DNA from: Archaeoglobales archaeon
GTDB taxonomy: Archaea > Halobacteriota > Archaeoglobi > Archaeoglobales > Archaeoglobaceae
Length of the DNA stretch: 64,000 nt
Assembly (NCBI GenBank): GCA_030055525.1
Contig: JASFYJ010000002.1
Coordinates: forward strand, 62,001-126,000
Reading direction: 5' to 3'
Each line of letters begins with the position of its first letter. Positions within the stretch are counted from its first letter, which is position 1. The notes below the pieces were generated by a model that saw nothing but the letters and a program-made list of their open reading frames with translations, was not told the DNA's origin and did not search any database. Made by a program: the position numbers and the translations under genes. Shown piece after piece: positions 43,028-51,091 of this stretch.

Positions 43028-45786
43028 CACTCACCACCTGCCAAAAACCTCATTAGCGTGATCCACTTCGCCAACTCAAGCAATCCATATTGCGGCTTAG
43101 TCAAGTCGTATGGGTCAGCATCTCTTTTCGCATGACAATTCAACGCATCTGCCAGTTGAGCCAGTTGGTGAGCAAGTTCGGGCAAGACTCGTTCCTTCGC
43201 TTCTTTTTCACCCTCGCTGTGCCTTCTAAGCAACCTGAGCAATTCAGCCTCTTGAGCCTCAACGGGCAAGTGCACAAGTGCGAATGCTTCTTCCATCAAT
43301 GCATTTGCAAACCGACTTGACAGTTTCACTTCGCCTTTGCCCTCCATCATCGCTTTGACTTTCAAAAGCAACTCCAGCGTGTCTTTGACACAATGCTTTG
43401 GGTAGAAGAACTTAGCACCCATTTGCACGCGTTCGCCAGAGCGCTTTAGCCATCTAACGCAAATTGCGTTGCGACCGTAACGCTCTTTCGCATCTTCCTC
43501 CGCTTCTCTCGCCTGCTGCAACGCATCGCGCAATGGATGCAAGCGGTGAGCGATAACGATGCCAACGCTTGCAGTTGCTTTATTTCCCATTGTGAGCAAC
43601 TTTTTCCCATCCCAATCAATCCATCCAGTCCATCGCCCGCTATCAAACTCAACTTCAATATCGCCGTTAAATTTTCGTTCCGCTTCGCCAGAAAAGAGTG
43701 CTCGCAACTTGTAAGCAGCAGACAAGGCTTCAGCAAGGGGCAGAAAGGCGAGCACATCGTCGCCGCCAGCGTAAACAAGTCGGCCATAATGAAGTTCCTC
43801 AACGACATAGGGAACACAGTGGAGCGCAAAATTAGTGAGGGCTTGGCTTATCGCAGCATGAAGTGAAGGAGAGATTAAGCGCTTTTGGCTCAAAACTTTT
43901 TGCCATTGCTGATCATCCTTCAACTGCTCAAGAGCCTTTGGATGAAGCATTGCTTCAAAATTCGCCAAACCTTCATGCGTCCCACTCAGCCATTTGCCCA
44001 TCCCATCGCCATCCATGATCAAGATGGCGTAGTAATCGGTTGGATGAGCATCGGCAACTTTGCACAAATCGCTCAATGCCTTTCGCAATTCTTGCAAATC
44101 ATCTTCATTCAGCTTGACACCATGTGTTCGTTCAAGTCGCTCACGGTCGTAACTTTCCAAGAAAAACCATTCACCATCAAGGCTGACAAATTTCTTTGCA
44201 TCGTCGCCAATTTTCTCTGCCATTTCAATCAACTTCGGGATATCCATCTCGGTGAAAGCAACTCTCTTGAGCGCAGTTCTTTCAATGGTTGCAATTAAAT
44301 CCCGCATTTCGCTTTTGGTTTGCTCCCACTTTTCCAGCACAGTTTTCACAAAGGTTGCTGCAGCAACGCTGTCAGTTGAAGGGAAATCGCCCTTTAAGCC
44401 AAGTTTGTCTTTGAGCACGAAGGGTAAGACGAAGCGTTTAATGGCACAGATAGCGCAAAGTCTTTCACTGCCATCTTGCTTAACATGCCCAGAGAGTTTC
44501 TTCGCAACTTCTTGCCAAAACTTTCTACCTTGCCAATCTCTTTGGTCATGCAGAACTTCTCGCTCCCCGCAAATAGTGCACTTGCCTGCGGGTTCGAAAA
44601 TTTGCTCAAAGTTACGAGTTGACTTTCGTGCTGCCAAAGCCCTTTCCGACAAATCGTGGCAGGCAGCGTAAACCGTGCCTTGATTGGATGGATAAGCACC
44701 TTTGAGTTCAAGCAACTCTTCAAACCGTTCATCGCCTGTCAGTTCCTTGTAAAGCCCAGCAATTTCCTCAGGCGTGTTGTTCCATTCATAAATCGCCCAG
44801 TAAATTTCTGAAAACTGCTCAACTTGGCGCTGCCAGATTTTGCTTACTACATTATTGAACTCAGGCGCTTCTTGAGTTAACTGCTTCCAAACTTCATCAG
44901 CCAACCGCTTCCATTCGTTGCACACAGCTTTTTCGCATTCCTTTGCCAAATTTTCCGCTTCTTCAGCAGGCACAATTGCGTTGAACTTGTTCGGAAAAGT
45001 TGCCAGACGCAAACGGCTGTCATCTGGATCAGCAATTTGCAAATCCTTTTCGCTCAGCCAAAAGTCAACGAGCGGTTGTTCAAGCAACGATGGGTAAATC
45101 ACATGGTCGGGACCGAGTTTTTCAGCGATGACCTTGATTGCGTGCCAAATAAGGTAAGAGAGCAAGTAACTCCCCATCCAAAGGTCGCGTGTTTTTCTTG
45201 CAGTGGCGATGAAACTTTGAACCGGTCCAATGCTAAAAACGAGCGTCGCAGGTTTTGCAATAGCAGCGAAAGCACTTGCGACGCGGTTGTGGTGCAAGAG
45301 CGAGTGGTTTGGGACGCGAGTGTCAGCAGGCAGAAGTTCCCAGGGCAAATTTGGCTCATGGCGATGCAGTTCCTCTTCAAAACAGCGCCAGAAAAGCAAA
45401 AATCGCTTTTGCGGATCATTGGACTTTTGGCTTAAAGAGCGAACGGCTTCTTCTTGAGCATTGTGGGATTGTTTTGGGGAAGTGATGTTCAAGGGCAAAC
45501 GTTGCCCCGAGAGCGGATGAATGATGAGCGAATTTATTGGATGAGTCCAGTCAAGGACTTCCACATTCCCAGGGAAATTCGGTCTGTCGGCAGCGGAAGC
45601 GATTTTGTCGGCATTTTTCGCAGCCCTGACCCATGAAGCATCTGGAATTTCCGTTGATGGAACAGGCAAATCCTTAAGCGCAAGTTGCATTAAAACGCTG
45701 GCACGATCTTCGTGTCTCGAAATTTGCAATGCTTTATCGGGTGGATCGTGAAGTAAGGCGACTATTTTACGTTGCCAGTAGGCCAT
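43027..45786 (-). CDS. cmr2: Cas10-type subunit Cmr2 with intact cyclase GGDD motif
   Basis: 919 residues from an ATG behind GGAGGTG, overlapping cmr1 by 25 bases. The N-terminal region has WQRKIVALLHDPPDKAL, an HD-like start whose catalytic set looks incomplete. A zinc-binding cysteine set follows (CTICGERE, then CAICAIKRF). The first palm has DGDGMGKWLSG, the second palm the active YAGGDDVLAFLPLAEAL. It makes cyclic oligoadenylates upon target binding, which would activate the Csx1-type protein in this operon. Confidence 0.92.
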   Translation of the reverse strand: MAYWQRKIVALLHDPPDKALQISRHEDRASVLMQLALKDLPVPSTEIPDASWVRAAKNADKIASAADRPNFPGNVEVLDWTHPINSLIIHPLSGQRLPLNITSPKQSHNAQEEAVRSLSQKSNDPQKRFLLFWRCFEEELHRHEPNLPWELLPADTRVPNHSLLHHNRVASAFAAIAKPATLVFSIGPVQSFIATARKTRDLWMGSYLLSYLIWHAIKVIAEKLGPDHVIYPSLLEQPLVDFWLSEKDLQIADPDDSRLRLATFPNKFNAIVPAEEAENLAKECEKAVCNEWKRLADEVWKQLTQEAPEFNNVVSKIWQRQVEQFSEIYWAIYEWNNTPEEIAGLYKELTGDERFEELLELKGAYPSNQGTVYAACHDLSERALAARKSTRNFEQIFEPAGKCTICGEREVLHDQRDWQGRKFWQEVAKKLSGHVKQDGSERLCAICAIKRFVLPFVLKDKLGLKGDFPSTDSVAAATFVKTVLEKWEQTKSEMRDLIATIERTALKRVAFTEMDIPKLIEMAEKIGDDAKKFVSLDGEWFFLESYDRERLERTHGVKLNEDDLQELRKALSDLCKVADAHPTDYYAILIMDGDGMGKWLSGTHEGLANFEAMLHPKALEQLKDDQQWQKVLSQKRLISPSLHAAISQALTNFALHCVPYVVEELHYGRLVYAGGDDVLAFLPLAEALSAAYKLRALFSGEAERKFNGDIEVEFDSGRWTGWIDWDGKKLLTMGNKATASVGIVIAHRLHPLRDALQQAREAEEDAKERYGRNAICVRWLKRSGERVQMGAKFFYPKHCVKDTLELLLKVKAMMEGKGEVKLSSRFANALMEEAFALVHLPVEAQEAELLRLLRRHSEGEKEAKERVLPELAHQLAQLADALNCHAKRDADPYDLTKPQYGLLELAKWITLMRFLAGGE

Positions 45787-46676
45787 TTTTCTGGCACCTC
45801 CTTAAAACCAAAAACAACCTCGCCCTCAAAAGCATTAAGGAAGGCAACAAGTTTTCCGCGATCAACACGGCCTAAGCTCGGGTTCATTTTAGACAGCAGA
45901 GTCGTCAACACCAACGCGTATTTGCCATTCGTCAATTTTGTGACATGGACATGTATGGGTGATGCCTGTCGTTTCTCCTTACCGCCAGCCCAACCTAAAC
46001 TGGGATTTCTGTGCTCATGGGCTTTTTCCATTACGAACCTAATCGCTTCCTCCCAACTGCCAAACTCTTTTTTGTAAACTCTGATTTGGGTCCACCAAGG
46101 ATGAAGTATGGGAAAACTGGGTGTTGAACTCACAGATGCAAATTTGTTACCTGTTATTTTCTCCAACTGCTCCTTTAAACGCGAAGACAATTCTTTGGTC
46201 GTGCTGGCTTCCAATTTGGGTAAATCTCCATTGACAATTTGCAAACTTCCAAACCCGCGACGGCTGCGCCTTCCGAGTCCGCCAAGAAGACAAAGCAACT
46301 GCAGCGCTTTGGCTGCTTGTTCGAGAGCGCCTTCATCACGACTTAGCAAGGTAAGGGTGAAGTTCTGGTCTGGAATAAAGCCCTTGAAGGTGAACTTTTT
46401 TGATTCTTTTCTGTGTGGAAGTGGGTCAAATTCACCAGAATCTGGTCTGCAGAGATGCCGAACCCTCACAATCACAGGCGAAGCATGTTCAGTGCTACCG
46501 AAAACTGCACTTTCGTGCTTGAAAATTTCCTGCGGATTATTGCCTAAAACGCCCCCAAGAAGAGCTCGGAGCCAAAACCTCATCACTCCACGAAACGATG
46601 GAGCACGAAGCTCTGGTTCTCTTTGATTTGCACCGGCCAAGAATAGAGGTGTTACTGTTTCAAGTTCCGCTCTCAT
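45762..46676 (-). CDS. cmr1: Type III-B RAMP protein Cmr1
   Basis: 304 residues from the ATG at 46676 (MRAELETVTPLFLAGAN), the usual Cmr1 start; an in-frame GTG 60 bases upstream would add an unmatched extension. The RAMP loop APSFRGVMRFWLRALLGGVL and the second Gly-rich LLGGLGRRSRRGFGSL are typical. Cmr1 sits at the crRNA 3' end next to Cmr6. It is first gene of the cassette. The upstream flank (46680-46800) has the archaeal AT-rich style again, marking one island edge. Confidence 0.87.
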   Translation of the reverse strand: MRAELETVTPLFLAGANQREPELRAPSFRGVMRFWLRALLGGVLGNNPQEIFKHESAVFGSTEHASPVIVRVRHLCRPDSGEFDPLPHRKESKKFTFKGFIPDQNFTLTLLSRDEGALEQAAKALQLLCLLGGLGRRSRRGFGSLQIVNGDLPKLEASTTKELSSRLKEQLEKITGNKFASVSSTPSFPILHPWWTQIRVYKKEFGSWEEAIRFVMEKAHEHRNPSLGWAGGKEKRQASPIHVHVTKLTNGKYALVLTTLLSKMNPSLGRVDRGKLVAFLNAFEGEVVFGFKEVPEKWPTGNVK

Positions 46677-46800
46677 CAGACCATTTTTAGTAATCAACAA
46701 TTTAAAGTTTGCGATAAAATATTCAAGTCGATTCACAAGTTATAGCAGCTTTAACATGAGAAGCCAGCAATATTCTCCTGCGTCTGCGATAATCTTGTCT

Positions 46801-46974
46801 CTAAAAAACTCTAAAAAACATATAACAACTGTACAGAAAATTTATAAATGATAGAATGAATAAAAAAAGAATAATGTAATCCCAAAGAGAGTCGATTGGC
46901 AAATTTATTGCGAGGAGTATTAAAAAGACCAAAAGAGTTAAAATTGAAGATATCAGTCTTCTTTTCTCCTCCAT
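46801..46974 (-). CDS. Small two-helix membrane protein, possible immunity protein
   Basis: 57 residues from the ATG at 46974 behind a GGTGA ribosome site; the longer frame starting at 47031 overlaps the upstream gene. Two hydrophobic helices (LISSILTLLVFLILLAI and YIILFLFILSFINFLY). It is last gene of the halocin-like operon, 20 bases after that gene. Small membrane proteins in this position commonly protect the producer from its own pore-forming peptide, which I infer here without sequence proof. Confidence 0.6.
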   Translation of the reverse strand: MEEKRRLISSILTLLVFLILLAINLPIDSLWDYIILFLFILSFINFLYSCYMFFRVF

Positions 46975-46994
46975 TAAATCACCATAATTTGAAA

Positions 46995-47756
46995 CTATAA
47001 ATGGGTTACAGATATCCAAGACAACGAGCACAATCTGTACAGGAGATTACAGGAGATTACAGAACCGGCAAAGCTCAGAATTGTACCTATGTTGGCTATT
47101 ATACAGTAAGTTACCAAACAGAGGGCACAAGTCCATGCTGTAAACACTGCTATACACGGAGCAAAACAAGGCCAGCAGTTGTATATAACTGCTCCCGTAG
47201 CTATAACGCAACCCAAACAAGACCATGCACACTGTGTTTGATCAAAAACGATAGCGCTCCCTTTCCCCTCAACATTAAACTCAGCCAAATTCCTCTCAAC
47301 CGCTCTGCCCAAATAGCCCAGCTCAAGCTTAGCCTTATTCCAAATCCAAGAAGTCTCATCTTGCTTTCTTATCTCATTCAGCACTTCAGCAAGAATTCTG
47401 TAGTGCTCAGAGAGCTTGGCTTTGCTTTTGATCTCGATGACATCAGCGAATGGAGCGAACTTCTTTTCATCCTTAGGAGCTACATTAACAGCGGTTACAA
47501 AGTAATTCTCGCCTTCAACTTGTATCATTCTTGTCACCAAGCTCATATTATAGCTAGCGGTTTCGGCGAAGTAGCTAAGCACTTTGAAATCGAAGCTCGC
47601 TGTTGCGTTGTAAACTTTTACTTCGCTGAAATTTAGCTTCTTGCCATTGTTTGAGTAATTGTAGATCTCTTTGATCTCCACTTGGTAATCAAATGCTAAG
47701 CAGCTTTGATCTTGGCAAGAGCTTTCGCTACTTCTTTTCTCTATCATTTCAATCAC
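46995..47756 (-). CDS. Halocin-C8-like Cys-rich protein (candidate archaeocin precursor)
   Basis: 253 residues from a GTG overlapping the upstream stop (GTGA); an ATG nine bases on is possible. Residues 1-165 are soluble and mixed alpha/beta. The last 80 residues are very hydrophobic with eleven cysteines, including C-AWS-C-LG-C, NC-WP-C-FAP-C and TC-AL-C-LVTY-C. This resembles the layout of halocin C8, in which an N-terminal immunity/leader region precedes a C-terminal 76-residue peptide with ten cysteines. No N-terminal signal is visible; export might depend on partner proteins. It is cotranscribed with 47950, 47753 and 46801. The halocin link is by pattern, not proven homology. Confidence 0.6.
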   Translation of the reverse strand: MIEMIEKRSSESSCQDQSCLAFDYQVEIKEIYNYSNNGKKLNFSEVKVYNATASFDFKVLSYFAETASYNMSLVTRMIQVEGENYFVTAVNVAPKDEKKFAPFADVIEIKSKAKLSEHYRILAEVLNEIRKQDETSWIWNKAKLELGYLGRAVERNLAEFNVEGKGSAIVFDQTQCAWSCLGCVIATGAVIYNCWPCFAPCIAVFTAWTCALCLVTYCIIANIGTILSFAGSVISCNLLYRLCSLSWISVTHL

Positions 47757-47953
47757 TTCCTAATCCGCAGCAATTTTTTACTTACAACTTTAAAAATAGC
47801 AAATATTACAAGCAAGAGTCCGATTAGGAAAATCGTCCCAAATAAGAACATGACTGGCTTTGCAAAACACGGAGCAATTGTTGCTGAAATTAGCAAGTAG
47901 ATAAGTAAAAATATTAGCAAATAATAGATTACATTATTATTCCTTATCTTCAT
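47753..47953 (-). CDS. Small two-helix membrane protein
   Basis: 66 residues. Two membrane helices (YYLLIFLLIYLLISATIAP and FLFGTIFLIGLLLVIFAIF) and a basic end KKLLRIRK. It is flanked by four-base overlaps: its start with the secreted protein at 47950 and its stop with the halocin-like gene. It could be an immunity or export partner for the Cys-rich protein. No family recognised. Confidence 0.6.
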   Translation of the reverse strand: MKIRNNNVIYYLLIFLLIYLLISATIAPCFAKPVMFLFGTIFLIGLLLVIFAIFKVVSKKLLRIRK

Positions 47954-48759
47954 GATACTGTCACCGTAAAGCTATCTGAGGATACATCACCCCAACCGAT
48001 GATAGCATCCACAACCGCAGTTCCGGCTTCAAATTTGAATTTTCCAGAGTTAGTGTATGTAACGTCAAGCACAACCTGTTTTTTGTATCCAGAAAGATGA
48101 ACCGCTTGCCAGAAAAGAAGTTCCCCTTTGCCGCAAACAACGCCATACTCTGGGACTGGATAACATCCATTTGTCTCTGTCAGGTGAATCTTAGCTATTA
48201 GCTGTGGACCATCAAGAACTCCATTATAAGTAACACCTTGTGGAATTATGATGAAGTAGGAGGTATACCCTATTGTTACACCTCCATTATCGACGAATAA
48301 AGTAACTATTCCATTCTCGCCTTTTCTATAGCTATATTTGTCAGGATATATGTCTAAATAAGCGTCTGGAGGAATTGGAACACTCAGTCGATAAGTTCTT
48401 TCTCCAAGGTTCTCAATTGGATTGTAATTTGAGACTCCACTCCAAATTTCCAAATTCCTGCTATTCAAAATCTTGATGATGTATGTGCTATTTGTATGGG
48501 GAAGGACTAAGATCCTGTATTTTTGACCTTTGATCTCTGTTTCAGCAATCCATTCGCTTAAGCTTTTGTTCACTTCTGTAATGTTCAAAATCGCCTTTCC
48601 ATTCTTTGCAATTTCAACTTCCACAATTCTCTTCAGCGTTATGTCGGTGCAACTGTTTTCACTATCTACTTCAGCCTTTTTTGCCATCACTGGCGTCGCT
48701 AAATTGCAAAGCATGACCAAAACCAGAAACAGGCTTATTATTTTCTTAGCCATTGCCAT
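47950..48759 (-). CDS. Secreted beta-rich protein, first gene of the halocin-like operon
   Basis: 269 residues. The N-terminal signal MAMAKKIISLFLVLVML is nearly identical, also at DNA level, to that of the C39-like protease at 49717. The mature part (after about residue 27) is beta-rich and Gly/Tyr/Asn-rich, with four cysteines (SCTD, GCYPV, VCGK) that could form disulfides outside the cell. Several NxS/T sites suggest glycosylation. Promoter block B precedes it. Function unknown; a carrier or tolerance protein for the Cys-rich peptide is one guess. Confidence 0.65.
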   Translation of the reverse strand: MAMAKKIISLFLVLVMLCNLATPVMAKKAEVDSENSCTDITLKRIVEVEIAKNGKAILNITEVNKSLSEWIAETEIKGQKYRILVLPHTNSTYIIKILNSRNLEIWSGVSNYNPIENLGERTYRLSVPIPPDAYLDIYPDKYSYRKGENGIVTLFVDNGGVTIGYTSYFIIIPQGVTYNGVLDGPQLIAKIHLTETNGCYPVPEYGVVCGKGELLFWQAVHLSGYKKQVVLDVTYTNSGKFKFEAGTAVVDAIIGWGDVSSDSFTVTVS

Positions 48760-48860
48760 GCTCTCACTAAGCTATGTTGTGTGCTACTAATATATAAGTA
48801 TTTCGCTACTTGCTGACATATATGTAAAAAGAGGTTTTTGATTTGGAATAAAATTTTGAA
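48760..48860 (-). promoter_or_regulatory. Promoter block B with palindromic motif ACATATATGT
   Basis: Minus-strand order: AAAAGTGTTACTAAAATT, TTTACATATATGTCAGCAAG (palindrome 48816-48825), then CTTATATATTAG as TATA-like box, then TTAGTGAGAGC and ATG. It matches block A almost base for base outside short stretches. The palindrome starts 57 bases before the start codon of the secreted protein, the same as in block A. It drives genes 47950, 47753, 46995 and 46801. Confidence 0.82.
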
Positions 48861-49026
48861 TTTTAGTAACACTTTTTAAGCTTAAAAAATACAAAATACT
48901 AAAATAATTCGGGGCTAAAATTGCTGAAATTCTGCGTTTAGAAATGGGATCAAAAAATTGAGTTGAATCTGTAATCCTAACAAGAGAATACTCCTCTCTT
49001 AGAGATGCCCAAAAAGCAATTGAAGA

Positions 49027-49716
49027 TTAGAAAAATTGTTGAAAAGAAATTCCACCCGCTATTAATTCGCTCAGCAGGCTAATTTCGCTCTTTGAGATTT
49101 TTGCAAGCAATATGATGTCTCCATCGAGTTTAGAATATACACAAATCTCTCCTTTTTCAGCTATAAATCCATCTTGGAATTCCTGAATTGAATAATTTTG
49201 CTTTCTGAGCCGTTCTCGGAATTCAAAATAGGATTCATTAGCATTCGAATGGCAGAACTTGAATAAGTTTTTAATACATTCTACACACCCCAAACGTCCC
49301 CCTCCAAAGTAAAAAGTCGCGATTTTTAGAGATTTATTTGTAAAGGCAGCAGAATATTGTCCACTAAAACATTCTGGTGCATCAAAATCCCAGATCGATT
49401 TTTCAGCTCCCGTAGTGTTAACATTTCTGATCAGATACATGTATGCGAACTGATCCGGATTCTCTCCAATTGTAGATAGATCAGCTATGAGACAAAAAGA
49501 AAAGAACATGGAAAGCAAAAAGGGGACTATGTAGATTACGCTTTTCTCTTTTATAAACCACATAAAAAAGAGAATTATAGGTATTAGAATTTGAGAGAGG
49601 GATACAACAGCAGGATTAAGAGGCAGCGAAAGGAGATCGAAAATAAAAATTGTTAATACAAAAATTAGAAGCGGAGTTAGACCAAACAAAAAGGAAATAA
49701 GCAATTTTATTTTCAT
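49027..49716 (-). CDS. Membrane protein with extracytoplasmic Cys-containing domain
   Basis: 229 residues. Four N-terminal helices (to about residue 90) are followed by a soluble domain of about 130 residues, probably outside. It contains CFSGQYS and the cluster GCVECIKNLFKFCHS, four cysteines within 17 residues, which could hold a metal or disulfides. It starts right after the C39-like protease gene and is probably cotranscribed with it from block C. No family recognised. A role as immunity, substrate-binding or thiol-redox partner of the protease is possible. Confidence 0.6.
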   Translation of the reverse strand: MKIKLLISFLFGLTPLLIFVLTIFIFDLLSLPLNPAVVSLSQILIPIILFFMWFIKEKSVIYIVPFLLSMFFSFCLIADLSTIGENPDQFAYMYLIRNVNTTGAEKSIWDFDAPECFSGQYSAAFTNKSLKIATFYFGGGRLGCVECIKNLFKFCHSNANESYFEFRERLRKQNYSIQEFQDGFIAEKGEICVYSKLDGDIILLAKISKSEISLLSELIAGGISFQQFF

Positions 49717-50871
49717 TTAAACCACTGGTCTGACCCAAGTCGCGGAAACGAACCACCAGTTTCCGAAAGCCAAGTAGTGGACATTAGTGTCCCAAGTATC
49801 ATATAGCAACAAGAATTTCTCGTTATTAGTGCCTATAGCGTAACCGATTACTGTGACTGCGTGATTTCCATACGGAATTGTCCATCCGCTCCCATTCCCC
49901 CCATTCCACATACTCAACACAAAGGGTCTACTTTGGTTTATCTCTCCTGTAATTTCGCTCCAACTTGGCTGAGGTAGCCACCTGTTTGAAGCCCAAGAGC
50001 TATACCCTCTCTTATTAAGAACGTTGTTAATGCCATCATCTATCAGATACCACCACGTAGCTCCGCTGTTGTCTGTCCCCATCTCTATGTGCAGTTCCTC
50101 TGTTAAATCTCTGTGTTCATTTACTGGATCGTCGAAACTATTTCCGCTGAGGTCTGAAGGTTCAAAATACCAAGAGTCAGGTAAATTTATATTAACATAT
50201 TCCCTATACCCCCAATATTCCAAAACCATTGCTGCAGCAGTAGGAGCGCATCCGTCATCCCAATAAAATGCTGGAACACCATAAATTCTCCTTTCATAAT
50301 AAGAGAATTTTTGATTTGCTGAGCCTTCATAAGCCTTCCAGATTTTCTCCGCCTCTAAAGTTCGGTTCTCAAACTCTTTTTTTATTTTCTCATCCGACAA
50401 AGCTTTTTTAAGCTCACTTTGAAGGGCGTTAAAGTCAACCTCTCTTCCAAAAAGGTCATAGTATCTCTTTTCTTTCTTGAATATGTAAATTGTTCCACCA
50501 AGATAATACACTTTGTCAGCGTGTATTCCTGCCTCTTTAGCAACCATTATTGGAGATTTTCCTCTCGAGAATTCAAGAATTGGATAATTCGTCTTCTTTG
50601 CTGAAACTACCACATATCCAGAATAATTCCCGTTCTTTGTCAGCTCAAATAGGTATGCATTTAACTCCCCGTTGAAGTCGTGAAGTTCAGAAATTTTTCC
50701 TATTTCTGCCTTATCCCACTCTTTAAATTCTTCAATTTCGGAGATTTTTTGAATGAATTTTATTACAACTTTGGTGCTTTGATTAGCTTCGTTAGCTATC
50801 ACTGACATTGAAGTGCTAACAACCATAACTAAAACCAGAAACAGGCTTATTATTTTCTTGGCTATTGTCAT
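49717..50871 (-). CDS. Secreted C39-like papain-fold cysteine protease
   Basis: 384 residues. The signal peptide MTIAKKIISLFLVLVMVV matches that of the protein at 47950. A pro-like region (about 30-190) is followed by the catalytic domain with DDGCAPTAAAMVLEYWG (Cys around residue 207), PYGNHAVTVIGYA (His) and LLYDTWDTN (Asp), the C39_2 layout shared with bacteriocin-processing peptidases. Active outside the cell. In this setting it could cut a peptide precursor such as the halocin-like protein. It is directly behind promoter block C. Confidence 0.78.
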   Translation of the reverse strand: MTIAKKIISLFLVLVMVVSTSMSVIANEANQSTKVVIKFIQKISEIEEFKEWDKAEIGKISELHDFNGELNAYLFELTKNGNYSGYVVVSAKKTNYPILEFSRGKSPIMVAKEAGIHADKVYYLGGTIYIFKKEKRYYDLFGREVDFNALQSELKKALSDEKIKKEFENRTLEAEKIWKAYEGSANQKFSYYERRIYGVPAFYWDDGCAPTAAAMVLEYWGYREYVNINLPDSWYFEPSDLSGNSFDDPVNEHRDLTEELHIEMGTDNSGATWWYLIDDGINNVLNKRGYSSWASNRWLPQPSWSEITGEINQSRPFVLSMWNGGNGSGWTIPYGNHAVTVIGYAIGTNNEKFLLLYDTWDTNVHYLAFGNWWFVSATWVRPVV

Positions 50872-50975
50872 GCTCTCACCAAACTATGCTAACCCTTATA
50901 GTATATAATTTTTGCTACTTGCTGACATATATGTAAAGAGAAGTTTTTGATTTTAGATAAAATTTTGTATCCTAA
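50872..50975 (-). promoter_or_regulatory. Promoter block C with palindromic motif ACATATATGT
   Basis: Minus-strand order: AAAAAGTGTTATTAGG, TTTACATATATGTCAGCAAG (palindrome 50925-50934), AATTATATACTATAAG as TATA-like element, then GGTGAGAGC and the ATG at 50871. The palindrome starts 54 bases before the start codon. It drives the secreted C39-like protease and the membrane protein at 49027. The stretch between 50976 and 51091 has no further recognisable feature. Confidence 0.82.
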
Positions 50976-51091
50976 TAACACTTTTTAAGCTCGAGGCTTT
51001 CTAAGGTTAAAGAGTATAAAATGATCACTAAACCCGAACTTCTTGAGCTAACAATAAGCAATATTAAAAATTTCTGAATCGAGAGCATATT

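Noticed and set aside
43090-46626. Many long open frames opposite the cmr genes
   Set aside because: The G/C-richer island has few stop codons in other frames. None has a start signal or recognisable domain, while the minus-strand genes form a complete, overlapping cmr set.
42108-46736. CRISPR array next to the cmr genes
   Set aside because: I looked for regularly spaced repeats of 24-37 bases on both sides of the cassette and across 29-55 kb and saw none.
46680-46800. Short open segment after the small membrane gene and before cmr1, as tail of another gene
   Set aside because: Only about 20-30 codons, no start, and no recognised sequence. It is more likely the island junction.
47001-47636. 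Plus-strand frame of 211 codons opposite the halocin-like gene
   Set aside because: It is the mirror of the Cys-rich gene. The minus frame has GTGA coupling, the shared promoter and sensible domain structure.
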